64,000 nucleotides of DNA from Nitrosovibrio tenuis (GCF_900109785.1 NZ_FOBH01000002.1:248001-312000), one strand, 5' to 3'; positions 1-8,216 are shown, counted from the stretch's first letter. Numbers and translations: made by a program. Notes: generated from the sequence alone by a model not told the origin.

Positions 1-2
1 TG

Positions 3-911
3 CTGGAGAACGATCCCGGCAAAATCGGTGAAATTCTGGATGCACAGGAAGCAGCAAACCAGGTGCCAGAAGAAACGACCAGTGACCAGTCCGACCAGAA
101 AGGACACAGCGCAGCCGATTCAGCCCTTAATGATGAGAATGAAGATGAACCGGTTGTTCTGACCAAGAGTGGCAAAGGAATTATTCCTTACGAGAAGCAT
201 AAAGCGCTGCGCGTGGAAAATTCAGTACTGCGTGAGCAATTACAAACCGCGCAAAGCAAGCTCGACGGGTTGCTGAAGCACAAGGATAAAGCCGGAAGCA
301 AAACAGACGTAGCCGAGGCGGACGATGCCATCGGCAGTCATCTGGAAACGCTCAGAGACGAGATGCCGGAACTCCACCAGGTGATCAGCGCCGTACTCGA
401 AGGAAGCCGGAAGCAAGGCGAAAAACTGGAACAGACGCTTGAGGAGTTGAAGCGCGAAAAGGAAGAATCCGAACGCGCGAAGCAACTCAGCGTCGCGGAG
501 CAGGTCGCCGAAGCGAAGGACAACAATCCCGATCTGGTGCACTGGGAGGGCAATGATCCAGAAGCCTGGGACGAGGCCTTAAGACAGGATGAAATTCTGA
601 GAACCAATTCCAAATGGACCAACAAGCCGTACGCGGAAAGGTTCGATGAAGTTGTCCGGCGTGTCAGGGCCATCGTGCCCGAAGCGTCGTTACCACGAAG
701 ACAATCCGATCCGGGGACAATAAAGGCTGAAGCGAAAGCAAGGCTGGAAAGGGCTCCGGCGAGGAAACCCACAACCCTTTCGGATATTCAGGGAGGTGCG
801 CCCGCCACGGTGAGCGATGAAATCAGCGCGATGAGCCCGCATGAGCTGACTCGGAAACTGATGAGCATGCCCGCCCACAAGGCCGCAGCTTTGAGAGCCG
901 AACTTGATTAA
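3..911 (+). CDS. phage scaffold-like coiled-coil protein (5' end outside window)
   Basis: The reading frame is open to the left edge of the window, so the GTG at 63 is probably an internal codon and the gene starts upstream; no convincing ribosome-binding site precedes position 63. The protein is highly charged, with a long predicted coiled coil in the middle (EL.QVISAVLEGSRKQGEKL and following) and a short helical C-terminus ending in KAAALRAELD. It lies 9 bp upstream of the major capsid gene, the usual place of a capsid scaffolding or assembly protein in podoviruses. Family membership is not recognised from sequence; the role is inferred from position, charge and coiled-coil content. Confidence 0.6.
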   Translation: MENDPGKIGEILDAQEAANQVPEETTSDQSDQKGHSAADSALNDENEDEPVVLTKSGKGIIPYEKHKALRVENSVLREQLQTAQSKLDGLLKHKDKAGSKTDVAEADDAIGSHLETLRDEMPELHQVISAVLEGSRKQGEKLEQTLEELKREKEESERAKQLSVAEQVAEAKDNNPDLVHWEGNDPEAWDEALRQDEILRTNSKWTNKPYAERFDEVVRRVRAIVPEASLPRRQSDPGTIKAEAKARLERAPARKPTTLSDIQGGAPATVSDEISAMSPHELTRKLMSMPAHKAAALRAELD

Positions 912-920
912 GGATTTTAA

Positions 921-2192
921 ATGGCTGAAACCAATGTAGGAAGCGGCAGTTCACTCGCCGTTAAATACTATAGCGCGGCACTCTTCGCCAATACGCTGAA
1001 GGGCGCGACCGCAATGGAAAATCTCGTCGGGCAGGTAGAGCCGACTGCCGCGATGGAAAAGATGGCGGGCCAGACCCAACCTGGCATGCCTATCGTGCGT
1101 ATTGATAATCTGACGAAAAACGCGGGCGATACCGTATCGCTGGATCTGGTCGATACCATAAGCGGCGAGCCGCTCATGGGCGACGTGAACCGCGAAGGTC
1201 GCGGCAGCGCACTCTCGTTCTCCTCAATGGATGTCAGGGTCGATCTGTCCAGCAAAGTGGTTGACGCGGGCGGCAGCATGTCGCAGCAACGCACCAAGCA
1301 TCAGTTGCGCGAGATTGCGCTGGCGCAGTTGTCCGGTTATTTCCCGCGCCTTGCCTCGCAGACTTCGCTGGTGCATCTGGCCGGTGCCCGTGGTTCCCAA
1401 ACCGGCACGGACTGGACGATTCCGCTTCAAAGTGGCTCGAACTTCGCTTCCATCATGGTTAACCCGGTGAAGGCCCCGACCTACAACCGGCATTTCGTTG
1501 TGAATGGTGCGGGTTTGACCGCTGGCGGTCAGCAATTGGGTTCCATCGTATCGACCGATGCGTTGAAGCTCGTTCATCTTGATCTATTGCGGAAAAAGCT
1601 GGACGACATGGATCAACCCTTGCAGTCCGTGCAGCTTGCTGGCGACCGGGCGGCGCAGACTTCCAAGATGTGGGTGTTCCTTGCCACGCCGAATCAGTAC
1701 TCGGTGCTGCTCACGGAAGGGTCGCTGCGCGCATTTCAGCAAAACGCCGTAAACCGCGCGGCCTATCTGGATGTCCGCCATCCGCTGTTTGCGGGCGAAG
1801 TGGGCATGTGGAACGGCATCCTCGTGATCAAGAATGAGCGTGCCATCCGCTTTTTGCCGGCCGAGACCACCAAGATAGTCACCGCGGCCAATGCTCCAAC
1901 CGCTACCGAAACCGATCAGCAGATAAACACAGCGCTGACTGCCGGTTATGCCGTCGAGCGTGGCCTGTTGCTGGGCGCTCAAGCCCTTGGCGTCGCCTAT
2001 GGCAGAACCAAGGTGAGCGGCATGCAGTATGGATGGAAAGAGCACTGGTACAACTTCGAGAGCAACCTTGAAGTCATGGGCGAAAAGGTTTGCGGCCACG
2101 CGAAGATACGGATGTCCATCGATGACGGTACAGGCTCGAAGATCCCCACGGACTTCGGCGTCATTGCCGTCGATTCCGCTGTGCCGCTGTAA
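921..2192 (+). CDS. phage major capsid protein, N4-gp56/DUF4043-like
   Basis: 423 residues, the expected size for HK97-fold capsid proteins of the N4-gp56/DUF4043 type. The N-terminus (LAVKYYSAALFANTLKGAT), a basic loop after the first 60 residues, and the stretch GGSMSQQRTKHQLREIA (about 115-131) resemble the pattern seen in that family, where the early GG(R/K)M motif is followed by a helix. It forms the icosahedral shell. The upstream gene is scaffold-like and the downstream genes are head-completion-like, which supports the call. ATG 921 is preceded by an AAGGATTT ribosome-binding stretch. An exact family name would need a profile search. Confidence 0.85.
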   Translation: MAETNVGSGSSLAVKYYSAALFANTLKGATAMENLVGQVEPTAAMEKMAGQTQPGMPIVRIDNLTKNAGDTVSLDLVDTISGEPLMGDVNREGRGSALSFSSMDVRVDLSSKVVDAGGSMSQQRTKHQLREIALAQLSGYFPRLASQTSLVHLAGARGSQTGTDWTIPLQSGSNFASIMVNPVKAPTYNRHFVVNGAGLTAGGQQLGSIVSTDALKLVHLDLLRKKLDDMDQPLQSVQLAGDRAAQTSKMWVFLATPNQYSVLLTEGSLRAFQQNAVNRAAYLDVRHPLFAGEVGMWNGILVIKNERAIRFLPAETTKIVTAANAPTATETDQQINTALTAGYAVERGLLLGAQALGVAYGRTKVSGMQYGWKEHWYNFESNLEVMGEKVCGHAKIRMSIDDGTGSKIPTDFGVIAVDSAVPL

Positions 2193-2235
2193 TTCCGGTA
2201 ACGGGCAGGGCGGTGCGCAGGTATTAATCTTCAGA

Positions 2236-2259
2236 GAAAGCGTCCGGGTTTACGCTTTC
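2236..2259. other. perfect hairpin between capsid gene and next gene
   Basis: A 7-bp perfect inverted repeat (GAAAGCG / CGCTTTC) with a 10-nt loop lies 44 bp after the capsid stop codon. No T-run follows, so it is more likely an mRNA-stabilising or processing hairpin, or a weak attenuator, than a Rho-independent terminator. Confidence 0.35.
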
Positions 2260-2387
2260 GCGAGAAAAGATGACGCTACGCGAATAATCCGGTCTCTGCC
2301 CCTGTTTTGGCGGGAAAGGCCTTTCTGGACTTTCCGACCTCGCTTCTACAAATCCTGCCTTCAATTCACCCTCTTCAAGGAGTTTTT

Positions 2388-2831
2388 ATGGCAATTTTTA
2401 ATGCACCAGATTTGAACAGCAAAGCCCGGTACATGGGCGCGTATGGCAATGCGGCGGTTACATGGGGTTCGGTGGCGCCTGCGGCCGGAACGTCGGGCGA
2501 CGTTTACCGGCCCTTGATTATCCCGGCGGGGGTGGAGGTTACCGATATCGACATCGTTAACGACGATCTCGATTCCAATGCTGCGCCGACCATTGCATGC
2601 AAGGTGGGCTATGCGCCGCTCAACCCCGCGGATGGTCCCGCGGTCGATGATTACTTTGCCTCGGCGGGCAAAACCTTCCTCAACGCCGCGGGCCGCAATT
2701 CTTTGGCATTCCAGCCTATCAAGTTCGAGAAGCCGGTATATCTGGTCGTCACGCTGACCGCATCGGCCGCGACCTTCACCCCCGGCAAAGTGACGGCAAT
2801 AGTCAAAGGTGATGCCGCGGGTATCAAATAA
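2388..2831 (+). CDS. small phage head protein (decoration-like)
   Basis: 147 residues. I choose ATG 2388 because an AAGGAG ribosome-binding site sits at 2377-2382; the longer open frame from 2307 has no such site and its extra N-terminus looks non-coding. The product is small, beta-rich by composition and has no signal or membrane segment. Its location directly behind the major capsid gene is typical of capsid decoration or cement proteins. No family is recognised, so the decoration role is inferred from position only. Confidence 0.6.
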   Translation: MAIFNAPDLNSKARYMGAYGNAAVTWGSVAPAAGTSGDVYRPLIIPAGVEVTDIDIVNDDLDSNAAPTIACKVGYAPLNPADGPAVDDYFASAGKTFLNAAGRNSLAFQPIKFEKPVYLVVTLTASAATFTPGKVTAIVKGDAAGIK

Positions 2832-2846
2832 TTTACCAACGGCCTA

Positions 2847-2881
2847 GGGCGACGTCCGCCTGGAGGCGGGTCGCCCCTTTT
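2847..2881 (+). terminator. GC-rich hairpin with short T-run
   Basis: GGGCGAC (2847-2853) and CCGCC (2856-2860) pair with GGCGG (2865-2869) and GTCGCCC (2870-2876) around a TGGA loop with a GT bulge. A short T-run follows (2878-2881). It could lower transcription after the head genes; the next ribosome-binding site (2884-2887) starts right after it. Confidence 0.55.
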
Positions 2882-2895
2882 ATGGAGTGTTGTGT

Positions 2896-3267
2896 ATGCC
2901 GCAAGTCAAATATATCGGCGCCACAGTCAAGACAGACAGCATCAACGGTATCGGATTAAGGTGGCATCCAGGACAGGTTCGTAACGTGACGGCCGAAGTC
3001 GCCGAGCGGCTGTTCATTTATACCGATACATGGCTAGGTATGCGGGATGAACAACCGGTTGAGGCCGAACCTATTGGATTGGCGCACATGCAAAAACCGG
3101 TTGAAGAACCACTTCCTGTATTCGATTTCCATGGCATGGGTAAAGACGCGCTGGTTACATTTGCCCAGCGCGAATACAACGAACGACTGGACAAGCGCCT
3201 GAGTGAAACCACACTGCGGCACAAGGTCATCGCGCTGTTCGGAAAACATCAGGCTGAGGCCGAATAA
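2896..3267 (+). CDS. phage hypothetical protein
   Basis: 123 residues. ATG 2896 is chosen because GGAG at 2884-2887 is ideally spaced; the upstream GTG at 2887 overlaps that site. No recognised domain. The N-terminal part (VKYIGATVKTDSINGIG) looks like a small beta fold, and the C-terminus is a charged helix ending in KHQAEAE. The gene overlaps the next start codon in a TAATG arrangement, so translation is coupled. It sits in the head-completion block, so a head or neck role is likely but unproven. Confidence 0.55.
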   Translation: MPQVKYIGATVKTDSINGIGLRWHPGQVRNVTAEVAERLFIYTDTWLGMRDEQPVEAEPIGLAHMQKPVEEPLPVFDFHGMGKDALVTFAQREYNERLDKRLSETTLRHKVIALFGKHQAEAE

Positions 3268-3599
3268 TGGCCTTTACGTACCAATCGGTTATCGATGTGG
3301 CGCGCATGCCGCTTAACGACGAGGACAAGGCACGGTATTCGAATGCCGCGCTGCTCATTTACGCCAATCACGGCATGCTGCAAATTCTCAAGCGCAGACC
3401 GGACTTGTTCGTCGGGCGGTTTGGCAGCCTGCCGACCGGCGAGGCGGCGCCTGCCGATGCGTTTCCTCTGCCCGCCTGCTATGTCCAGACACTGGCCGAT
3501 TATGTGACGGCCCGGGCGGAAATGGCCGACGATGAGCATGTGAACTCGGGACGTGCCGCAACGTTTGCGCAATTATTCGAAGCCGAGGCACAACCATGA
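3267..3599 (+). CDS. phage adaptor-like protein
   Basis: 110 residues, translationally coupled to the gene before it (TAATG overlap) and to the one after it (4-bp overlap). The start MAFTYQSVIDVARMPLND and the helical pattern with ALLIYANHGMLQILKRRPDL resemble the small helical adaptor (head-tail connector) proteins that dock under the portal in podoviruses. The later segment AFPLPACYVQTLADYVTARA has the conserved look of that group. Position between capsid and tail genes agrees. Assignment is by pattern, not by search. Confidence 0.55.
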   Translation: MAFTYQSVIDVARMPLNDEDKARYSNAALLIYANHGMLQILKRRPDLFVGRFGSLPTGEAAPADAFPLPACYVQTLADYVTARAEMADDEHVNSGRAATFAQLFEAEAQP

Positions 3600-4219
3600 A
3601 ACTTTGGAGCGCTTTTTACGACCTGGCAGTGCCTGATACCCCAGGCTGCCCATTTGAAGCGATGGATGCCGCCTTGCGTCAGGCTGCCACTTCTTTCTGC
3701 GAACAGTCGTTGGCATGGAAATACGAGCATCCATCGATACCAGTAACGATTGGGATTGCCTCTTATGGCGTTGTCGCGCCTGCCGAGGCCATGATGCACG
3801 CCATCATCCATGCGGAATTCGATGGCAAGGAAATCAATTCCCGTATTCGGGAAGCGGATACATGGACGGCCGGTTGGAGCAGAAAGACGGGCATGCCGGA
3901 ATATATTTTCGGTGCCGCCCCATCGGTAACGCTGGTCCCTGTTCCCGATGTTGCAGGAACGCTTAGCATGACCATCGCCCTCAAGCCATCCCCTACCGCT
4001 GCGGGGATTGATGATTTCATATTCAACGAATACCGCGAGGCAATCGTTCACGGCGCGCTGGCGCGGCTGATGCTGTCACCCAGGAAGCCTTATACGAATG
4101 CGCAACTGGCGCAGTACCACAGCCAGCAATTCCTGGTCAAGACGGCGGATGCCGGAATGAGAGTGGCGAGAAGCTACACCCGTGCACCATTAAGAACCCG
4201 GATTATGGGAAGGACATAA
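3596..4219 (+). CDS. phage head-tail joining-like protein
   Basis: 207 residues, overlapping the adaptor-like gene by 4 bp. It begins MKLWSAFYDLAVPDTPGCP and contains a helix-rich N-terminal half (EAMDAALRQAATSFCEQS) of the kind found in neck or tail-completion proteins. There is no signal peptide or membrane segment. The strict overlap with its neighbours suggests it is made in proportion to them as part of the connector. No named family is recognised. Confidence 0.5.
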   Translation: MKLWSAFYDLAVPDTPGCPFEAMDAALRQAATSFCEQSLAWKYEHPSIPVTIGIASYGVVAPAEAMMHAIIHAEFDGKEINSRIREADTWTAGWSRKTGMPEYIFGAAPSVTLVPVPDVAGTLSMTIALKPSPTAAGIDDFIFNEYREAIVHGALARLMLSPRKPYTNAQLAQYHSQQFLVKTADAGMRVARSYTRAPLRTRIMGRT

Positions 4220-4334
4220 GGGCGTCGCAACGAAAAAGGTATGTAGGGTCGCCCTAAAATGACATTCGAATTTCCCGCCTTTGCGGAAATGGCGAAGCCT
4301 GGTTGCAATGGCTGGTTTAACTGAAGGGTAAGAC

Positions 4335-5234
4335 ATGGGACTCAAATTCTCCAATTTTGGCAAGGCCATTGTCAGTTCAGCCCCCATCGGGACGAGCGGC
4401 CTGAGCTTTACGGTGGAAGCGGGCAAAGGCATCCTTTTTCCATCGCTCGGCACGGGTGATTATTTCTATGGGATCTTCAAGGACGCGTCCGGAAACCGTG
4501 AAATCGTAAAGGTCGAGGCGCGCAGTACCGATGCGATGACCATCGCGCCGGGCGGGCGCGGCCTCGACGGGACCGTCCCAAGAACCTGGGCGGCTGGCGA
4601 CTATTTCGTGGCCGGGTTGACTAATGCCGCCCTGCAGGAGTCTCTTTCCAATACGAACCTGGCGGCTTTCGGTGCGTTATCGAGCTCCGCCGACACCTTG
4701 CCCTACTTTACCGGACCGGGCGCTGCAGGGCTGACCGGATTATCCGCCTTCATCCGCGGATTGCTTGGCGCAGCGGATGCGCCAGCGGCGCGCGCAACGC
4801 TGGGTGCCGCGCCCTCCGCGCTCATCCCATCCGGGACGGTCATGTCATTCTTCCAGGCTGCCGCCCCTACGGGGTGGACCCAGGTAACCGCACACAACGA
4901 TAAAGCGCTGAGAATTGTGAGCGGCACAGGCGGAGGCTCCGGCGGATCGGTAGCGTTTACCACCGCGTTCGCTTCACAGGCAGTTACAGGATCTAACAGT
5001 GCAACAACTCTAACAGAGGCCCAAATACCTTCTCACAGGCACGGGGTCGTCGTCGGGAATGGATCATCTGGAACCGTGTACCCTGATTACAATCCGACAG
5101 ATGGAAATCTCGCAGCTGCTACTGCGTACTCAGATTATGTGGGAGGCGGCGGTTCACATACCCACTTTTTTGCCGGCACAGCCATTAACCTGGCGGTCCA
5201 GTATGTTGACATGATTCTGGCGAGCAAAGACTAA
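4335..5234 (+). CDS. phage tail fibre with C-terminal collar-type tip
   Basis: 299 residues. The N-terminal 100 residues form an attachment-like beta region (GLKFSNFGKAIVSSAPIG...). A linker with LGAADAPAARATLGAA follows, a sequence style common to phage fibre shafts. The C-terminal 130 residues start IPSGTVMSFFQAAAPTGW, the hallmark of tail-collar/fibre-tip domains, and carry two HxH motifs (SHRHG and SHTHF) that in related fibre tips can bind metal along the trimer axis. It should recognise the host surface. The next two genes overlap or abut it, forming a fibre module. Confidence 0.8.
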   Translation: MGLKFSNFGKAIVSSAPIGTSGLSFTVEAGKGILFPSLGTGDYFYGIFKDASGNREIVKVEARSTDAMTIAPGGRGLDGTVPRTWAAGDYFVAGLTNAALQESLSNTNLAAFGALSSSADTLPYFTGPGAAGLTGLSAFIRGLLGAADAPAARATLGAAPSALIPSGTVMSFFQAAAPTGWTQVTAHNDKALRIVSGTGGGSGGSVAFTTAFASQAVTGSNSATTLTEAQIPSHRHGVVVGNGSSGTVYPDYNPTDGNLAAATAYSDYVGGGGSHTHFFAGTAINLAVQYVDMILASKD

Positions 5235-5560
5235 TGGAAATCAAAATTGCCGAGTGCCCGCTCGGGGCGAAGTGCGAAGAAGTTAAAACAGAGGATGGAA
5301 AACAGGTGCTATATCGTTGTCCCTGGTATGTTCGGGTGCGCGGAACGGATGTCAATACCGGGAAAGAAGTGGATCAGTGGGGCTGCGCCATTGCCTGGAT
5401 GCCGGCACTTACCATCAATACCGCCAGCGAGTCGCGCAGGGGCGCGGCTGCTACCGAGGCCTTCCGCAACGAAATGGTAAAACAGGGAGTACAGACGCAA
5501 CAGGTTCTACTGGCAGCGGCACAGCAGACTCTGGAAGGAGGGAAAAGGACATGCGCATGA
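5234..5560 (+). CDS. cysteine-containing phage hypothetical protein
   Basis: 108 residues, starting at the last base of the tail-fibre stop codon (TAATG overlap). It has cysteines near the N-terminus (ECPLGAKC), one in the middle (YRCPWYVRV) and one in WGCAIAWMP, a pattern that could hold a small metal-stabilised or disulphide fold. The C-terminal third is a charged helix (TEAFRNEMVKQGVQTQQ). It is wedged between the fibre and the fibre-chaperone-like gene. I do not recognise a family; related small proteins are common beside tail fibres. Confidence 0.6.
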   Translation: MEIKIAECPLGAKCEEVKTEDGKQVLYRCPWYVRVRGTDVNTGKEVDQWGCAIAWMPALTINTASESRRGAAATEAFRNEMVKQGVQTQQVLLAAAQQTLEGGKRTCA

Positions 5561-6138
5561 CCATCATACGGGAAGACGGCATTGTGGGGGTTGACGGGAT
5601 ATTCAGGCGCATTGACCTTTCTGCGCTTCAAACAGATATTCGCGCCGTGCAATGGAATGGCGTCAGCGGGCATATCGAGTACGACACGGCAGCCAACACG
5701 CCCCTGGAAAGCATTGCGGACTTTCAGTCATTCATTGACGCCTGGATGGCCGCCGCTCCGCGATCTCCAGCTCCACCTCCGCCTGCGCCCAGTGAACTTA
5801 AAGCGGCCGCACTCAGCCGCATCAATGCCGCGTATCAGGCTGCCGCAAATGCGATGACGAACGAATATCCCGAGGAGGAAATCGGAAGCTGGGCAAAACA
5901 GGAAGCAGAAGCTCGGGCGTGGCTACGCGACCCCGGCACGGCGACCCCGTGGATGGATGCTGCGGCAGCAGGCCGAGGAATAACGAAGGCCCAATTGGCC
6001 GCCAAGATCATCGATAACATAAATCTGTATGCACCGGCGCATGGGGCGCTTACCGGAAAGAGGCAGAAGCTGAGGGACCAGATCGCCGCACTGGGCGATG
6101 ATCCCACCCAAGCACAACTGGACGCGATCCAATGGTGA
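5551..6138 (+). CDS. tail fibre assembly/chaperone-like protein
   Basis: 195 residues. ATG 5551 (or 5557) lies behind GGAGG at 5537-5541 and overlaps the previous gene; the longer open frame reaching back to 5317 is only the shadow of that gene. The N-terminus (MTIIREDGIVGVDGIFRRID) followed by QWNG and a polyproline linker (PRSPAPPPPAPSELK) and then a helical DUF4376-like C-terminus (INAAYQAAANAMT...) is the architecture of tail-fibre assembly proteins. It probably helps fold the fibre encoded just upstream. Confidence 0.65.
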   Translation: MRMTIIREDGIVGVDGIFRRIDLSALQTDIRAVQWNGVSGHIEYDTAANTPLESIADFQSFIDAWMAAAPRSPAPPPPAPSELKAAALSRINAAYQAAANAMTNEYPEEEIGSWAKQEAEARAWLRDPGTATPWMDAAAAGRGITKAQLAAKIIDNINLYAPAHGALTGKRQKLRDQIAALGDDPTQAQLDAIQW

Positions 6139-6562
6139 CCGAATCCAGTTCACTTTTATAACCTTGCAAGTCAACGGGGCGGCATAGTGGGTACTGGTAT
6201 TGCCCGTAGACAGTCGTTCTTCTGATTTTTTGTACTATTTGTTCGTCGGCTTCGGGTAAACCGATTCTGGTAAACGGACATACGGACGAGAATATCTTTA
6301 AGTGCGGAAACCGAGACATGCCGCCCACGGGCGGCTTTTTTATTTTGTAGAGGCGGTAAACAACCCCCCGCTCGAAGGCTCCATCAAACACAGGATGTGA
6401 TTCGACGATAAAAATCTCGAGCGCAGGCATTGAACGGGCGATCCGGAGAAAGACGGTTGAGCTGTACAAAAACACCGGCAATACAGATACCTGCAACACA
6501 GGCAGTTGCGAGAGTTCGGGAGAGTTGAGGTTAATCGTTAACTACAACAAATGGAGATTTGA
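6139..6562. other. phage intergenic region before lysis genes
   Basis: About 420 bp without a convincing gene. It contains the terminator at 6320-6341 and, downstream of it, the leader of the lysis cassette. The minus-strand open frame across it has no ribosome-binding site and overlaps the chaperone-like gene antisense. No clear sigma-70 promoter could be assigned by eye. Confidence 0.4.
6320..6341 (+). terminator. Rho-independent terminator after tail-fibre module
   Basis: GCCGCC / GGCGGC stem (up to 7 bp, GCCGCCC with GGGCGGC) closed by a tiny loop and followed at once by six T residues. It cleanly separates the tail-fibre module from the lysis cassette. Confidence 0.75.
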
Positions 6563-6778
6563 ATGCCGAAATCAGTATGGGAAAAAGCAGGGGACGAAGC
6601 CAGAGCCAAAATCGGACAGGCTGCGGACTATGTGGTGGATACATCGAAAAATGTGGATGCCAGGATGGAAGGCGGGGCTGATTCGCTGCTGGACAAGCTG
6701 AAGTCATCCAGATGGACGAGCGCAATCTTGATCGCCGCTGCCGTGATTGTGATTGTGGTCTTGGCGAGCCTGTTCTGA
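6563..6778 (+). CDS. C-tail-anchored small membrane protein of the phage lysis region
   Basis: 71 residues with GGAG at 6552-6555 as ribosome-binding site. The first 48 residues are a charged amphipathic helix (EKAGDEARAKIGQAADYV). They are followed by one C-terminal membrane segment (SAILIAAAVIVIVVLASLF). The layout resembles DUF883/ElaB-like tail-anchored proteins and could also fit a holin or an antiholin. It is the first gene of a tight cluster ending in the endolysin, which favours a lysis role, but that is inference. Confidence 0.6.
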   Translation: MPKSVWEKAGDEARAKIGQAADYVVDTSKNVDARMEGGADSLLDKLKSSRWTSAILIAAAVIVIVVLASLF

Positions 6779-6780
6779 TC

Positions 6781-7077
6781 ATGGCTGATGACGAGAGCCC
6801 CCAAAGGGTGGAAAGACGGCGAGGCCCGTCGACCTACACGCTATCGTTCGGTGGAATCATCGCGGTAGCCGGCCTCGTTGCGTCAGGGGTGGCGACGTAC
6901 AACGACTTGCAAAACGATATCGCCACGCTGAAAAGGGGTGAACTGTACCAGGAGCAGACGAACCAGCGATTGGGTGACGAGGTAAAGGCCATACGAACCG
7001 AGCAGCGCGAAACGATGCGCGAGTTCAATGAAAAGTTGGACAGGATAATTGACCATTGGCCTCAAAGGAGACGGTGA
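6781..7077 (+). CDS. membrane-anchored coiled-coil protein, probable inner-membrane spanin
   Basis: 98 residues from ATG 6781, two bases after the previous stop. A single N-terminal membrane segment (LSFGGIIAVAGLVASGVA) is followed by a periplasmic coiled coil (NDLQNDIATLKRGELYQEQ and on to EFNEKLDRI). This is the topology of an i-spanin (Rz-type) subunit, and the next gene codes a small proline-rich lipoprotein, the expected o-spanin partner. Together they would fuse inner and outer membranes in the last step of lysis. A holin function is the main alternative. Confidence 0.55.
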   Translation: MADDESPQRVERRRGPSTYTLSFGGIIAVAGLVASGVATYNDLQNDIATLKRGELYQEQTNQRLGDEVKAIRTEQRETMREFNEKLDRIIDHWPQRRR

Positions 7078-7337
7078 TGCGCTACCTTGCTATTTTCTCA
7101 GCTGCCGTTCTCGTGGCATGCACGGTAACTCCGGCCGTTATAAAGAATGAAGAATCTGAGTTACCCGCATCACCCCCCGTCGAAAGCCCTGAGCCGAAAG
7201 ATCAGAAGGAACCGGTCCCCGGTAAAACCGGCGTGAAGGCCAAGCTGCCCAATCCGCCCCCCTGCGCGGATATTAATACGGGTGATTTGAAGGAAGACAT
7301 CCGGGCAAAACTCGACTGTTTATCGAGGTATAAATGA
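7077..7337 (+). CDS. small proline-rich lipoprotein, probable outer-membrane spanin (Rz1-like)
   Basis: 86 residues; ATG 7077 overlaps the preceding TGA (TGATG) and has AAGGAG at 7065-7070. The signal peptide ends in a clear lipobox, LVAC, so the mature protein starts with a lipidated cysteine. The mature part is rich in proline (SPPVESPEPKDQKEPVPG, then NPPPCAD), the defining style of Rz1 o-spanins. Two more cysteines near the C-terminus could form disulphide-linked dimers, as known for other spanins. Function is inferred from lipobox, proline content and location. Confidence 0.6.
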   Translation: MRYLAIFSAAVLVACTVTPAVIKNEESELPASPPVESPEPKDQKEPVPGKTGVKAKLPNPPPCADINTGDLKEDIRAKLDCLSRYK

Positions 7338-7504
7338 TCAAGCCACCTATGCCTCAGATCCCCTTCATGGTTCAGGACATGGTCTTTTCTCCATCTGTGC
7401 GGGCCGATATAGCTGTGCATGACGTCCTCAAGGACGAGGCGTACCTGCTCATCAGGGAAGATGTGCCGACTATCCGCTCCGGTATTGCGAGAGCAGGGAA
7501 ATGA
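7334..7504 (+). CDS. short phage hypothetical protein
   Basis: 56 residues, starting inside the stop codon of the lipoprotein gene (ATGA) and itself ending in an ATGA overlap with the next gene. It starts MIKPPMPQIPFMVQDMVF and has no signal or membrane segment. The unbroken chain of stop-start overlaps is good evidence that it is translated, even though the product is short and unrecognised. Confidence 0.5.
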   Translation: MIKPPMPQIPFMVQDMVFSPSVRADIAVHDVLKDEAYLLIREDVPTIRSGIARAGK

Positions 7505-7656
7505 ACTGGTTCAAGGGTTGGCCGATAACGTACCTGGGCATCTCATCACTTTCAGCCGGCTCATGGATAAATGGAGGAGCTGATGCCGGACTGGTGACGT
7601 GCGGATTGTGCCTGATCGTTTCAGGTCTGATACAGCTGGCGAAGTCGCGGGATTAA
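7501..7656 (+). CDS. short membrane protein, holin candidate
   Basis: 51 residues, in an ATGA overlap with the gene before it. Two hydrophobic stretches (ITYLGISSLSAGSW and AGLVTCGLCLIVSGLIQLA) flank a short polar turn, and the C-terminus is positively charged (KSRD). Size, two-segment topology and position just before the endolysin fit a class II holin. Because the endolysin carries its own signal anchor, such a small pinholin-like protein would be sufficient to trigger it by depolarising the membrane. This is inference. Confidence 0.5.
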   Translation: MNWFKGWPITYLGISSLSAGSWINGGADAGLVTCGLCLIVSGLIQLAKSRD

Positions 7657-7742
7657 ATGTATTTCTAACAATAGAGACGAACGGACCTGATAGGGCATTT
7701 GCTGCGGCAGCGCTGTGACGCCCCAACGGTCGAGGTGAAAAA

Positions 7743-8216
7743 ATGATCAGGCAAACGACTAAGCGGTCTGCAATCGCGGCACTTGTTCTATCCGCCTCGG
7801 CATTTGTCGGGTTGGCCATGCATGAGAATTATCGCGAAATCGCTTATATGCCGACGCCGGATGATGTGCCGACCATAGGCTTCGGTACGACCGACGGCGT
7901 CAGGATGGGGGATACCATCACCCCGCCGAGAGCATTGGCCCGCGCCCTCGCGGATGCCTCAAAGTTTGAGGGAGCCATAAAACAGTGTGTAACCGTGCCA
8001 CTGCATCAGCATGAGTACGACGCTTTGGTAAGTCTGGCCTACAACATAGGCGCGCAGGCGTTCTGTGGTTCTACCTTGGTGAAAAAGCTGAACGCTGGCG
8101 ATTACGAGGGTGCCTGCATCGAGATCAAGCGCTGGAACCGGCAGGGCGGGAAAATATTGCAGGGCCTGGTAAAACGGCGGGAAACCGAATACAAGCAGTG
8201 CATGGGGACAGCCTGA
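7743..8216 (+). CDS. GH24 endolysin with signal-anchor N-terminus
   Basis: 157 residues, glycoside hydrolase family 24 (T4/P21-type lysozyme), cutting the beta-1,4 bond of peptidoglycan. The N-terminus (KRSAIAALVLSASAFVGLA) is a weakly hydrophobic, Ala/Ser/Gly-rich segment with basic residues before it, as in signal-arrest-release lysozymes. The catalytic region follows: Glu in MHENYRE, then an acidic pair in TPDDVPTIGFGTT, matching the usual E-8aa-D-5aa-T layout approximately. YDALVSLAYNIG is the conserved helix of the family. GAGGTG at 7731-7736 supports ATG 7743. Confidence 0.9.
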   Translation: MIRQTTKRSAIAALVLSASAFVGLAMHENYREIAYMPTPDDVPTIGFGTTDGVRMGDTITPPRALARALADASKFEGAIKQCVTVPLHQHEYDALVSLAYNIGAQAFCGSTLVKKLNAGDYEGACIEIKRWNRQGGKILQGLVKRRETEYKQCMGTA

